A stretch of DNA of 64,000 bases. It comes from Clostridia bacterium (GTDB lineage: Bacteria > Bacillota > Clostridia > Oscillospirales > Acutalibacteraceae). The notes under the pieces were generated by a model. It made no database searches and was not told the DNA's origin. It worked only from the letters and a program-made list of their open reading frames with translations. A program made the position numbers and the translations under genes. Of this stretch, positions 27,626-35,384 are shown in pieces. The first letter of the stretch is position 1, and each line of letters begins with the position of its first letter. Location: contig JAGAOS010000071.1 of the NCBI GenBank assembly GCA_017623575.1, forward strand, positions 1 through 64,000, in the 5' to 3' direction.

Positions 27626-27850
27626 CTACCTTTTTGGATACTCCATTCCCTTTGGCAGACCTAAAATATAATCCGCCGATACATTATAAAATTTACATAG
27701 GGTAATCAGATGCTCTATTGGTAGTTTTCTTTTTCCGTTTTCATACTGTGAATAATATTGCTGCGTGGTTTGAAGCAATTCTGCTATTTCTTTTTGATGT
27801 AAATCTCTATCTTCTCGCAACTCTCTGAGTCTGCAAGGATATTTTTCCAT
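27626..27850 (-). CDS. XRE-family helix-turn-helix regulator
   Basis: 74 residues from the ATG at 27850, with AAGGTG 6 nt upstream; a GTG three codons earlier overlaps that site. The single Cro/CI-type HTH spans about residues 6-62: RLRELREDRDLHQKEIAELLQ, then QYYSQYENGKRKLP (recognition helix region) and FYNVSADYILGLP. There is no extra sensing domain. It is transcribed with the TIR-STAND gene. Two matching palindromes in the divergent promoter region are its likely operators, making it a probable autorepressor that also controls the divergent gene. Confidence 0.93.
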   Translation of the reverse strand: MEKYPCRLRELREDRDLHQKEIAELLQTTQQYYSQYENGKRKLPIEHLITLCKFYNVSADYILGLPKGMEYPKR

Positions 27851-27882
27851 AACAATCACCTTTGTTATTCTGATTTTTTAAA

Positions 27883-27911
27883 ATTATATCATACATCACA
27901 AATTATGTATT
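27883..27911 (-). promoter_or_regulatory. Promoter of the HTH/TIR-STAND unit
   Basis: On the minus strand the -10 TATAAT lies at 27883-27888. A weak -35 AATACA at 27906-27911 gives 17-bp spacing. Operator-like palindrome 27891-27910 overlaps the spacer and the -35. Confidence 0.65.
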
Positions 27912-27935
27912 GACTACACATCACAAATGATGTAT
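27891..27935. promoter_or_regulatory. Two operator-like palindromes, 25 bp apart
   Basis: 27891-27910 and 27916-27935 are 20-bp copies identical at 18 positions. The first is symmetric as ATACAT-8-ATGTAT, the second as ACATCA-4-TGATGT. They are likely binding sites of the HTH protein encoded next to them. Confidence 0.8.
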
Positions 27936-27938
27936 AAT
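27910..27938 (+). promoter_or_regulatory. Promoter of the DUF6809-like gene
   Basis: TTGACT (27910-27915) and TATAAT (27933-27938) have 17-bp spacing. The second palindrome fills the spacer. Confidence 0.85.
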
Positions 27939-27967
27939 GTGACTAAATCTTTTATGGAGGCAGAAAA

Positions 27968-28219
27968 ATGAACAACATTATTGAAAAAATTCATCAGACT
28001 GATTTTAAGGAGAATTATGCTACTACAGAAGAGGATTTACAAAAATATATTGAATTTCATAAAAGAAAGCTTTTTGAAATTCTTGATGATGAAAACTCTG
28101 AAACCCTTTTAAAGCTAATTAACTGTATGGAGGAGCTTTACCTTTTGCGTTTTGAAAGGGAATATGAATTGGGGTTTAAAACAGGTGGCAAAATTGTTTC
28201 GGAAATATTTTCAAAATAG
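27968..28219 (+). CDS. DUF6809-like small protein
   Basis: 83 residues. TATGGAGG lies 9 nt before the ATG. The protein is helical and charged. The central EFHKRKLFEILDDENSETLLKLIN and the C-terminal FEREYELGFKTGGKIVSEIFSK follow the pattern of DUF6809 proteins, which are small and often phage- or mobile-element-associated. No catalytic motif is visible. It is divergent from the HTH-TIR-STAND unit and shares its control region, so it may be a partner or regulator of that module. It is not part of the following murI unit, which has its own promoter. The family call is tentative. Confidence 0.72.
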   Translation: MNNIIEKIHQTDFKENYATTEEDLQKYIEFHKRKLFEILDDENSETLLKLINCMEELYLLRFEREYELGFKTGGKIVSEIFSK

Positions 28220-28232
28220 AACAAATAATCAC

Positions 28233-28261
28233 TTGTAAACCAAATAAAAATGTGATATGAT
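28233..28261 (+). promoter_or_regulatory. Promoter of murI
   Basis: TTGTAA (28233-28238), 17-bp spacer, TATGAT (28256-28261). Confidence 0.7.
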
Positions 28262-28305
28262 ATTATAGAATGACTATGGTATAACTTTTTAAGGGGGCGA
28301 ACAAT

Positions 28306-29118
28306 TTGTCAGATAAAAGACCTATTGGTGTTTTTGATTCAGGTCTTGGAGGACTTACCGTTGTAAGGGAGCTTAAAAGGCTTTTGCCAAATGAAGATAT
28401 TGTTTATTTTGGTGACACAGGTCGCGTACCCTATGGCACCCGTAGCAACGATATTGTTAAAAAATACGCCCGCGAGGACGAAGCTTTTTTGCTTAGTCAG
28501 AATGTTAAAATGATAATCGCCGCCTGCGGCACCGTTTCGTCGGTAGCATATATGACGGCAGACGAGCTTCCCGTTCCCTTTTTTGAGGTTGTTACCCCTG
28601 CGGCAAAGGCAGCTGCCAAGGCAACAAAAAATGGCAGAATAGGTGTCATTGGCACACCCGTTACGGTAAAAAGCCGCTCCCACGCAAGGGCGATTTTACG
28701 GCTTTTGCCCGATGCGGTTATAGTTGCAAACTCCTGCCCGCTTTTTGTTCCTCTTGTGGAGGAGGGCTGGATTTCCCCCGATGATGATGTTACAATTTCG
28801 GTTGCCAAAAGGTATCTTTCCTACCTTCGCGAAGGAGATGTAGACACCCTTATTATGGGTTGTACCCACTACCCCGCTTTGCGAAATATAATTGCAAAAA
28901 TTATGGGGGAAACAGTTACCCTTATTGATCCGGGAACTGCCACTGCTGAAATGGTTAAAAAGCATCTTACAAATATTAATATGCTTAACGAATCGGGCGG
29001 CAGCTGTAATTATTTTGTAAGCGACCGACCTGATGCCTTCTCTAAAACGGCTGAAATTCTTATGGGTGAAAGCATTGAGCAGGGTGTAAAGCAGGTAGAT
29101 ATTTTTAAATATATTTAA
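28306..29118 (+). CDS. murI: Glutamate racemase
   Basis: 270 residues. It makes D-glutamate for peptidoglycan. VFDSGLGGLTVVRE carries the Asp-Ser pair. The first catalytic Cys lies in IIAACGTVSS near residue 70, the second in MGCTHYPAL near 185. VYFGDTGRVPYGTRS is also typical. The start is a TTG at 28306 with AAGGGGG 8 nt upstream; no ATG precedes the FDSG motif. It begins a plus-strand unit with the DUF1934 gene and argS. Confidence 0.96.
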   Translation: MSDKRPIGVFDSGLGGLTVVRELKRLLPNEDIVYFGDTGRVPYGTRSNDIVKKYAREDEAFLLSQNVKMIIAACGTVSSVAYMTADELPVPFFEVVTPAAKAAAKATKNGRIGVIGTPVTVKSRSHARAILRLLPDAVIVANSCPLFVPLVEEGWISPDDDVTISVAKRYLSYLREGDVDTLIMGCTHYPALRNIIAKIMGETVTLIDPGTATAEMVKKHLTNINMLNESGGSCNYFVSDRPDAFSKTAEILMGESIEQGVKQVDIFKYI

Positions 29119-29129
29119 AGGTAAACAAA

Positions 29130-29555
29130 ATGAAGAATGTGTTAGTTAAGGTTAAAACGGTACAGAGCAACGAAAACAGCGAGAATGACACCATCGAGCT
29201 TACTGCCGAGGGTAAATTTGCCGCTAAGGATGGCTCATACCTTATAAAATATTCCGACGCATTTTTGTCGGGTGATAACGAGCCTATACATACAACTGTA
29301 AAGGTAGGCTCAGACGGAGCGGTTTCGGTAACCCGAAGCGGAAACTACCAAAGTCGCTTTGTAATTGAAAAGGGCAGGCGTTGCAACTGCCTTTACCAGA
29401 CTCCATACGGCACAATGTCTATGGGTTTTTACGGTGAAAAAATTGAAAACAACTTAAACGAAAAAGGCGGCAAGCTTTCCCTATGGTACACTGTAGATGT
29501 AAACGGTGCAGAGCTTAACCGCAATCAGATGACAATAAGCATTAAGGAAGTGTAA
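29130..29555 (+). CDS. DUF1934 (YwiB-like) beta-barrel protein
   Basis: 141 residues. The pattern of alternating strands with TIELTAEGKFAAKDGSYLIKY, VTRSGNYQSRFVIEKGRRCNCLYQTPYGTMSMG and GKLSLWYTVDVNG matches the DUF1934 family, which has a calycin-like barrel. In Firmicutes it is commonly encoded directly before argS, as here with only 3 nt between. The molecular function is unknown. There is no signal peptide, so it is probably cytoplasmic. Confidence 0.9.
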   Translation: MKNVLVKVKTVQSNENSENDTIELTAEGKFAAKDGSYLIKYSDAFLSGDNEPIHTTVKVGSDGAVSVTRSGNYQSRFVIEKGRRCNCLYQTPYGTMSMGFYGEKIENNLNEKGGKLSLWYTVDVNGAELNRNQMTISIKEV

Positions 29556-29558
29556 AAG

Positions 29559-31244
29559 ATGTCACAAATTGTAAACAAGGTAAAAAAAGAAATTAAAGAA
29601 ACTATTTTATCGGCCGCAGGCAACTGCGTGGCAAAGGGTGAATTCCCCGCAGAGCCTCTGCCCGATTTTAACATTGAAATTCCCGGTGATCGCACCCATG
29701 GTGACTATGCAGTAAATGCAGCTATGGTATGGGCAAGGGCGCTTAAAAAGGCTCCCCGTATGATTGCCGAAGCACTTGTGAATGAAATCACACCTTCGGG
29801 CTATATTAGCAAAATTGAAATTGCAGGCCCCGGTTTTATGAATATTTTCCTCTCCGACCGTTTTTACAGCGATATAGTATTGGATGTTCTTGCCGCAGGC
29901 AGTGATTACGGCAGAAGCGACTACGGCAAGGGCAAAAGCGTTCTTGTTGAGTTTGTTTCGGCAAATCCCACCGGACCTATGCACATTGGTAATGCCCGCG
30001 GTGGCGCTCTTGGCGATTCTATTGCCGCCGCTTATGACTGGGCAGGCTATGATGTAAAACGAGAGTTTTATGTAAATGATGCCGGTAACCAAATAAACAA
30101 GTTCAAAATTTCACTTGAGGCTCGTTATTTACAGCTTTTTGACAGTACGGTAGAAATACCCGAGGATGCATACTTAGGTGATGATATTACCGCCCACGCA
30201 AAGGCATTTGCCGAAATTCACGGTGATAAATTTGTTACCGCAAGTGAGGATGAGCGCAGAGATGCCCTTTGCGATTTTGCCCTTCCCAAAAATATTCAAA
30301 AATTAAAGGACGACCTTTTAAAATACCGCATTACCTATGACCGCTGGTATTTAGAAAGCGACCTTCATAACAGCGGTGCCGTTGCCGAAATAATTGAAAA
30401 ATTAAAGGCATCGGGCTACACCTATGAGCAGGAGGGCGCACTCTGGCTTAAATCTACCGAATTTGGCGATGAAAAAGACCGTGTGCTTATGCGTGCAAAC
30501 GGTGTACCCACCTATTTAGTGCCCGATATTGCCTACCATTATGACAAGCTTGTTACCCGTAATTTTGATAAGGCTATTGATATTTTAGGCGCTGACCACC
30601 ACGGCTACATTGCCCGTATGATGGCGGCTCTTACCGCACTTGGCGTAGATGCAAACCGCTTAAAGATTGTTATTATGCAAATGGTGCGCCTTGTTAAAAA
30701 CGGCGAGACCTACAAGCTTTCCAAGCGTTCGGGCAAGGCGGTTACCTTGGAAACCCTTTTGGATGAGGTTCCGATTGATGCCGCAAGGTATGTATTCAAC
30801 TCCAAGGAGCCTAACACTCATCTTGAGTTCGACCTCGATTTAGCGGTTGAGCAGTCCAGCCAGAATCCCGTTTACTATGTTCAGTACGCACACGCAAGAA
30901 TCTGCAGTATTCTGCGTAATTTAGCGGCTGAGGGCATTACTCCCGCATCGCTTTTGGCAGAAGAACTTGACTGTCTTTCTGCATCGGAGGAGAGAGAGGT
31001 TATTCGTCATCTTTCAACCCTGCCCCAGACCATTATCAATGCGGCTGAAGGCTACGACCCCGCACTTATTACCCGCTATGCATTTGACCTTGCCACCCTG
31101 TTCCACCGTTTTTATAACTCCTGCCGCGTTAAGGGTGAGGCCGAGAACATTATGCAGGCAAGACTTAACCTTTGCGTAGCAGTTAAAACAACCATAGCAA
31201 ATGTATTAAAGCTTCTTAAAATCGACGCTCCCGAAGAAATGTGA
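29559..31244 (+). CDS. argS: Arginyl-tRNA synthetase
   Basis: 561 residues, full length. The N-terminal Add-1 tRNA-binding domain (about 1-115) precedes the class I catalytic core with SANPTGPMHIGNARGG (HIGN form of HIGH). YKLSKRSGKAVTL occupies the KMSKS region, and the DALR anticodon-binding domain ends the protein (RYAFDLATLFHRFYNSCRV). It charges tRNA-Arg without editing. It follows the DUF1934 gene within the murI transcription unit. Confidence 0.98.
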   Translation: MSQIVNKVKKEIKETILSAAGNCVAKGEFPAEPLPDFNIEIPGDRTHGDYAVNAAMVWARALKKAPRMIAEALVNEITPSGYISKIEIAGPGFMNIFLSDRFYSDIVLDVLAAGSDYGRSDYGKGKSVLVEFVSANPTGPMHIGNARGGALGDSIAAAYDWAGYDVKREFYVNDAGNQINKFKISLEARYLQLFDSTVEIPEDAYLGDDITAHAKAFAEIHGDKFVTASEDERRDALCDFALPKNIQKLKDDLLKYRITYDRWYLESDLHNSGAVAEIIEKLKASGYTYEQEGALWLKSTEFGDEKDRVLMRANGVPTYLVPDIAYHYDKLVTRNFDKAIDILGADHHGYIARMMAALTALGVDANRLKIVIMQMVRLVKNGETYKLSKRSGKAVTLETLLDEVPIDAARYVFNSKEPNTHLEFDLDLAVEQSSQNPVYYVQYAHARICSILRNLAAEGITPASLLAEELDCLSASEEREVIRHLSTLPQTIINAAEGYDPALITRYAFDLATLFHRFYNSCRVKGEAENIMQARLNLCVAVKTTIANVLKLLKIDAPEEM

Positions 31245-31262
31245 ACACGAAGTGTTCTTTAT
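31243..31262 (+). terminator. Possible weak terminator after argS
   Basis: GAACAC (31243-31248) pairs with GTGTTC (31252-31257) around a 3-nt loop, followed by TTTATT. It overlaps the argS stop codon. Confidence 0.45.
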
Positions 31263-31275
31263 TACGAATAAGATT

Positions 31276-31377
31276 GTGGATGTAGCATAATTTTCACCCC
31301 GCGTCCACATCACTTGTGGGCATAAGGCGGTTTTTAGTCTGTAATGACCCGCCTTACCACCTACATCAATTATAAAT
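31276..31377. repeat. MITE-like GC-rich palindromic element
   Basis: GATGTAG (31279-31285) and CTACATC (31371-31377) form terminal inverted repeats. Inside are hairpins CCACA/TGTGG (31305-31319) and TAAGGCGG/CCGCCTTA (31323-31356). A GTGGACGCGG-like stretch also occurs near 53005 in similar form. It fills the gap between argS and the EamA gene. Confidence 0.5.
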
Positions 31378-31395
31378 ATTAAACAAAAAAACAAA

Positions 31396-32274
31396 ATGAA
31401 AACTATGTTAAACAAAAAATCCTTTAATATTTTTCTTGTTGCCCTTTCGGGTATTCTTTGGGGACTAATAGGTCTTTTCACCACCCCACTGAAATCCGCA
31501 GGAATTGACAGTATTTCAGTAATCGCCGTTCGCTCATTGCTTACGGCGATTATGCTTGGTATTATTCTTTTAATATTTAATAAAAAGCTTTTTAAAATAA
31601 GGCTTCGCGACCTATGGCAGTTTATTGGTATGGGTATTGTAAGCTTTGCCTTTTTTAACATATGCTACCTTAAATCTATGGAGCTTAATAATTCTTTAGG
31701 TACTGCCTGCATACTTATGTACACCGCCCCGATTTTTATAATGCTTTTATCGGCAATACTTTTTAAGGAAAAAATAACGCCCCTTAAAATAATATGCCTT
31801 GTGCTTGCCCTTTTGGGATGCGCTTTGATTTCGGGTGGCGGCAGTGTTACACCCTTGGGATCTATTTTTGGCTTAGGCTCAGGAATAGGCTACGGTCTTT
31901 ACAGTATTTTTAGTATTTACGCACTTAGAAAATACAGTTTTTTTACCGCAACCTTTTATGCCTTTTGCTTTTCAGCCGCAGGACTTGCGCCTTTTTGTGA
32001 TTGGGAAAAGGTGATAACTGCAACCACTGCAGATTACTCCACCGCCCTTTTATTTTTGGGACTCGCCGCGCTTATAACCGTTTTACCATACATAATTTAC
32101 ACCTGTGGATTAAGAATAGTGCCTGCCAGTGAGGCATCGGTAATTGCCTGCGTTGAACCTCTTGTAGCCGCTCTTGTAGGGCTTATGGTTTATGACCAGA
32201 CAATGGGCATTTCGGGACTTATTGGTATGGGATTTATTTTGTTAGCTGTTGTGATTCTGAGTTATAAGAAATAA
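31396..32274 (+). CDS. EamA/DMT family transporter
   Basis: 292 residues with about ten hydrophobic segments, arranged as two EamA halves of five segments each. The first half starts ALSGILWGLIGLFTTPL, the second LGSIFGLGSGIGYGLYSIFS. GTACILMYTAPIFIMLLS and the late EASVIACVEPLVAALVG are typical of drug/metabolite exporters. The substrate cannot be predicted. The ribosome binding site before the ATG at 31396 is weak. It lies after argS across a repeat-filled 150-nt gap and is convergent with the glycosidase gene. Confidence 0.9.
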   Translation: MKTMLNKKSFNIFLVALSGILWGLIGLFTTPLKSAGIDSISVIAVRSLLTAIMLGIILLIFNKKLFKIRLRDLWQFIGMGIVSFAFFNICYLKSMELNNSLGTACILMYTAPIFIMLLSAILFKEKITPLKIICLVLALLGCALISGGGSVTPLGSIFGLGSGIGYGLYSIFSIYALRKYSFFTATFYAFCFSAAGLAPFCDWEKVITATTADYSTALLFLGLAALITVLPYIIYTCGLRIVPASEASVIACVEPLVAALVGLMVYDQTMGISGLIGMGFILLAVVILSYKK

Positions 32275-32345
32275 TAATTGGTAAATTGCCAATTTATCTT
32301 TATGATTATAAACACTAAAAACTGCAATAAAGGCACATTAAAACA

Positions 32346-32382
32346 AAAACCTGCGACAGAGTAAAAATCTATCGCAGGTTTT
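32346..32382. terminator. Bidirectional terminator between EamA and glycosidase genes
   Basis: AAAACCTGCGA (32346-32356) pairs with TCGCAGGTTTT (32372-32382), extended inward by AGA/TCT. A and T runs on both sides fit use in both directions. Confidence 0.9.
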
Positions 32383-32387
32383 CTCAT

Positions 32388-33713
32388 TTATATACTTCTT
32401 AACAAACAAGCTGTATTGGGTGACATTTTAATTACTGAGCCTGAGTTTACGATTCCCACCTTATCGCAGTTATGCTCTGCATCCAACAACATCATTTCAA
32501 ATTGGGTAGTTAAAGCGCCAAAATCAAGCTTTATTTCTATCTCCTCAGCGCAGGTGTCATCATCGGTAAAGCAGCTTATAAGCACCGCCTTTTTATCACC
32601 GTTTATTGCGGCGGCAGCGTAAATAATAGCTTCATTATTTATTTCACATTGGCAAGCATTTTTTAAACTGTACAGCTCGTTAAACATTTTAAAGGCGTAA
32701 TACCCTTTTAGCGGCTCATAGGTATAAAAATCGAACAGTCCGTTATATGCGCTAGGTCGGGCGTCATAGTACATAAGCATATCTATTAAGCCTTCATTCT
32801 GAGCCTTGCACATTGCGGCTAAACTGAACACTGCACCCTTAATTGATGTTATATGTCTCACACTATAGGCAAATTCATCCCAGCTTTTAATATAATTCCA
32901 TTCATTAAGTATGCTTTCGGTGGCTGTGTAGCCGTATTCGTTTAGCTTATTGCGTACCCAAATACTGCGGTTGTGAATTTTATCTATAGCAGAGCCATAA
33001 CAATGCCAGGAGAAAAAATCCAACGGCACTTTGTTACCGTTTCGAGTGATATGCTTTAAAAAGCCTTCTATCCAATCCTCGCGATAGGCCGATGCGGGAC
33101 CGCCTATTTTAAGCTTTGGAAAACGAGCTTTAAGATGCTTTGCGGCAGTTTCATAAAAATCATAAAACTGCTCAGCAGTTCCGCCCCATGTGCGTTTATT
33201 TGCGGCATCTTCGGGGTCTAAATCCGGCTCGTTCCAGATTTCCCAATATTCAATATCATAATTAAAACCATCTGCCCAGCCATCTGTATAATGCATTATA
33301 ATATGCTCGCAAATCTCTGCCCACTTTTTAAAGTCCTTAGGGGGCAAGGTGTTATATTTTTTAACCTCATGCTCGATTTTAGTGCCAAGTCTATAAAACA
33401 CCTTTGAGTCGCAATTTGTAATTTGCTTTAAGTAATTATCGGTAACAGCAAAATCATAAGAATCAGGGTTATTTTGGTCGGCATCAAAATTCGGAAAAAC
33501 GGCGTGAACATCAACTGTATGCTCACCACCATAGGCTGCGCAAAAAGATGAATCGTGGGTTCTGACAAAAGGTATTCCCGCATTTTTCCACATTTCAAAG
33601 CCGTTAGCATTTACACCGCCAAAGCCAATTCCCTTTATGGGACCGTTGTTGGTGGCGTGCATAGGCTTTATTTTCCCTACGGTTTTTAAAAAATCCACTT
33701 TTACCTTAAACAT
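32388..33713 (-). CDS. Clan GH-A glycoside hydrolase, GH39-like
   Basis: 441 residues, no signal peptide, so probably cytoplasmic. The acid/base Glu is seen in EYWEIWNEPDLDP near residue 160 and the probable nucleophile Glu in SILNEWNYIKS near 270, the two-Glu pattern of clan GH-A. The early PFVRTHDSSF and later FFSWHCYG fit GH39 beta-xylosidases or iduronidase-type enzymes. A C-terminal beta-domain (about 350-441) follows. It would cleave a short beta-linked oligosaccharide; the sugar is uncertain. It lies downstream of the sugar kinase gene in the same direction. Confidence 0.8.
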   Translation of the reverse strand: MFKVKVDFLKTVGKIKPMHATNNGPIKGIGFGGVNANGFEMWKNAGIPFVRTHDSSFCAAYGGEHTVDVHAVFPNFDADQNNPDSYDFAVTDNYLKQITNCDSKVFYRLGTKIEHEVKKYNTLPPKDFKKWAEICEHIIMHYTDGWADGFNYDIEYWEIWNEPDLDPEDAANKRTWGGTAEQFYDFYETAAKHLKARFPKLKIGGPASAYREDWIEGFLKHITRNGNKVPLDFFSWHCYGSAIDKIHNRSIWVRNKLNEYGYTATESILNEWNYIKSWDEFAYSVRHITSIKGAVFSLAAMCKAQNEGLIDMLMYYDARPSAYNGLFDFYTYEPLKGYYAFKMFNELYSLKNACQCEINNEAIIYAAAAINGDKKAVLISCFTDDDTCAEEIEIKLDFGALTTQFEMMLLDAEHNCDKVGIVNSGSVIKMSPNTACLLRSI

Positions 33714-33746
33714 ATAAACTCTCCCTTAAAGCAGTTTGCTTTAACC

Positions 33747-33842
33747 CTATTTTAACAAATCGGGAAATTTGTAGGTTTCCAAAACAGCATTATCTTTATT
33801 ATAAACTGTTATGGTTGTGCCAACCGAATAATTAAAATGCAT
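33747..33842 (-). CDS. Possible 31-residue small protein
   Basis: An ORF of 31 codons starts with an ATG at 33842 that overlaps the kinase stop as TAATG, the arrangement of translational coupling. The peptide MHFNYSVGTTITVYNKDN.. is mixed polar and hydrophobic with no recognised motif. It ends 33 nt before the glycosidase start. It could be a small protein, a leader, or a remnant of a longer gene. Only the ORF and the overlap are seen. Confidence 0.35.
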   Translation of the reverse strand: MHFNYSVGTTITVYNKDNAVLETYKFPDLLK

Positions 33843-34747
33843 TAATATTCCATCCCGTTTTTTAATATTTGTTCTATTTTTTCCTTGGTTGCAAGGGCGG
33901 GTAAGGCGGCGGTTGCGGCACCTGCGGCGGATCCCAGCTTTAAGGCATATTCATAACCCTTTTTATGCCCCGCCAAAAAGCCCGCTATCATAGAATCACC
34001 CGAACCGACTGTGTTTATAGCCTTTACTTTAAACGCCGCTTGACGGTAGATTTCACCATTTTCGGCAAGGAGCATTGCGCCTTCACTTCCCAAAGAAATA
34101 AGCACATTTTTAGCTCCCTTTTGCCTTAAAAAATTCGCGGCAGCAATAAGCTCTTCTTCGGTTTCAAGACTCTCCTCCATTATTTCCTCCAGCTCCTGAC
34201 GGTTAGGCTTAATTAAAAAGGGCTTATATTTAAGAGTTTTTAAAAGCAGTTCACCTGTGGCATCCACCACAAGACGGATATTTTTTTCCTTAACCGCTTC
34301 GGCTATCTGCTCATAAATATCGGCGGGAAGTGATTTTGGCACACTGCCTGCAAGCACCAGAGTATCGCCCGATTTTATATTTTCAAGTCTTTCAAAAAGA
34401 TGGTTTAACTCGTCCTTTTCAATATTAGGGCCTGCGGCATTTATTTCGGTTTCGGTAGTGCCTTTAAGCTTAACATTTATACGGGTATTACCCTTTTTTA
34501 AACGAATAAAATCGGCGGTTATACCCTTTTTGCTCACCGCCTTTTCCAAAGCCTCTCCCGTAAAGCCTGCAGTAAAGCCCAAGGCGGTTGTTTCCTCGCC
34601 CAGCTCACTTAACACCTGTGACACATTTATACCCTTACCGCCAAAATGAATTTCTTCTGTTTTACTGCGGTTGGTTATTCCAAATTCAATATCCCCCACC
34701 TGCATAACATAATCAATTGCAGGATTAAAGGTAACTGTAAAAATCAT
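33842..34747 (-). CDS. PfkB-family sugar kinase, 1-phosphofructokinase type
   Basis: 301 residues from the ATG at 34747, with GGGGAG 8 nt upstream; a GTG three codons earlier is less likely. MIFTVTFNPAIDYVM, GGKGINVSQVLSELG, LAGSVPKSLP, KPNRQELEE and the second PfkB signature NTVGSGDSMIAGFLAG with its catalytic Asp match FruK/LacC enzymes. They phosphorylate fructose 1-phosphate or tagatose 6-phosphate. No PTS gene is next to it, so the substrate stays open. A TATAAT box lies about 20 nt upstream of the ribosome binding site. Confidence 0.9.
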   Translation of the reverse strand: MIFTVTFNPAIDYVMQVGDIEFGITNRSKTEEIHFGGKGINVSQVLSELGEETTALGFTAGFTGEALEKAVSKKGITADFIRLKKGNTRINVKLKGTTETEINAAGPNIEKDELNHLFERLENIKSGDTLVLAGSVPKSLPADIYEQIAEAVKEKNIRLVVDATGELLLKTLKYKPFLIKPNRQELEEIMEESLETEEELIAAANFLRQKGAKNVLISLGSEGAMLLAENGEIYRQAAFKVKAINTVGSGDSMIAGFLAGHKKGYEYALKLGSAAGAATAALPALATKEKIEQILKNGMEY

Positions 34748-34800
34748 TTGGCACACTCCCCTTTTGAACCATTATACCATAATTTCTGCTATTTTAAAAC

Positions 34801-34834
34801 AAAAAATGCGATTCTTTAAAGAACCGCATTTTTT
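34801..34834 (-). terminator. Terminator of the lipoprotein gene
   Basis: AAAATGCGGTTC and GAATCGCATTTT (minus strand) pair around a short AT loop with one G-U pair, followed by TTTT. Confidence 0.88.
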
Positions 34835-34836
34835 AA

Positions 34837-35361
34837 TTATTGCTCGTCAATCTGTGATAAATAAAGTGCGCTGCCGGGTTGCTTGGGATCTGCTATCATA
34901 AATACGGTAGTTTCTGAAACTACTGTAACAACACCATAATACTCTATCTCGGGGAAAACCATATGAACAATCATATCTTCACTTATAAGAGAATATGTAC
35001 CATCAATGGTGTTAAGTCCTGTAATCATCTGAACATTTTTATCGTCGGTGAATACAAACTCAATTTTGCCGCCTGCATTGCTAAGAAGTGCAGTAAGGTC
35101 GGCTTCTTCCATTTCAACCCCGTCAATCATACCGCCTGCAAGCTGCCAACCCGTAAGGGACAAATCATCAATGGGGTATGCTGTTACATTTGAAAGTGAT
35201 TTTGGAAAGAAATCTGCCGCTGTAGCTTGGTTTGAGGTAGCGGTATCGTCATTAATTATTGTACCGTCATCTGTTGCGGTATCATCACCGCAAGCAGACA
35301 TAACAGCCGCCATACTGAAAATCATTAAAATTGCAAGTACAAAGGAAAAAAGCTTTTTCAT
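34837..35361 (-). CDS. Predicted lipoprotein of unknown function
   Basis: 174 residues. A lipoprotein signal peptide is clear: MKKLFSFVLAILMIFSMAAV then the lipobox MSAC with Cys24. A Thr/Asp-rich linker (about 25-47) follows. The rest is a small beta-rich domain containing LTGWQLAGGMIDGVEM, KIEFVFTDDKNVQMI and DGTYSLISED. This resembles clostridial lipocalin-like or DUF4923-type lipoproteins that have a WxLxGG start, but no family is assigned with confidence. It would sit on the outer face of the membrane. It is encoded 23 nt downstream of trxB. Confidence 0.85.
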   Translation of the reverse strand: MKKLFSFVLAILMIFSMAAVMSACGDDTATDDGTIINDDTATSNQATAADFFPKSLSNVTAYPIDDLSLTGWQLAGGMIDGVEMEEADLTALLSNAGGKIEFVFTDDKNVQMITGLNTIDGTYSLISEDMIVHMVFPEIEYYGVVTVVSETTVFMIADPKQPGSALYLSQIDEQ

Positions 35362-35384
35362 AATATTTGCTCCTTATTAATTTA

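Noticed and set aside
25133..28219. Prophage or integrated plasmid
   Set aside because: No integrase, recombinase, structural or replication gene and no flanking direct repeat were seen; only three genes are involved.
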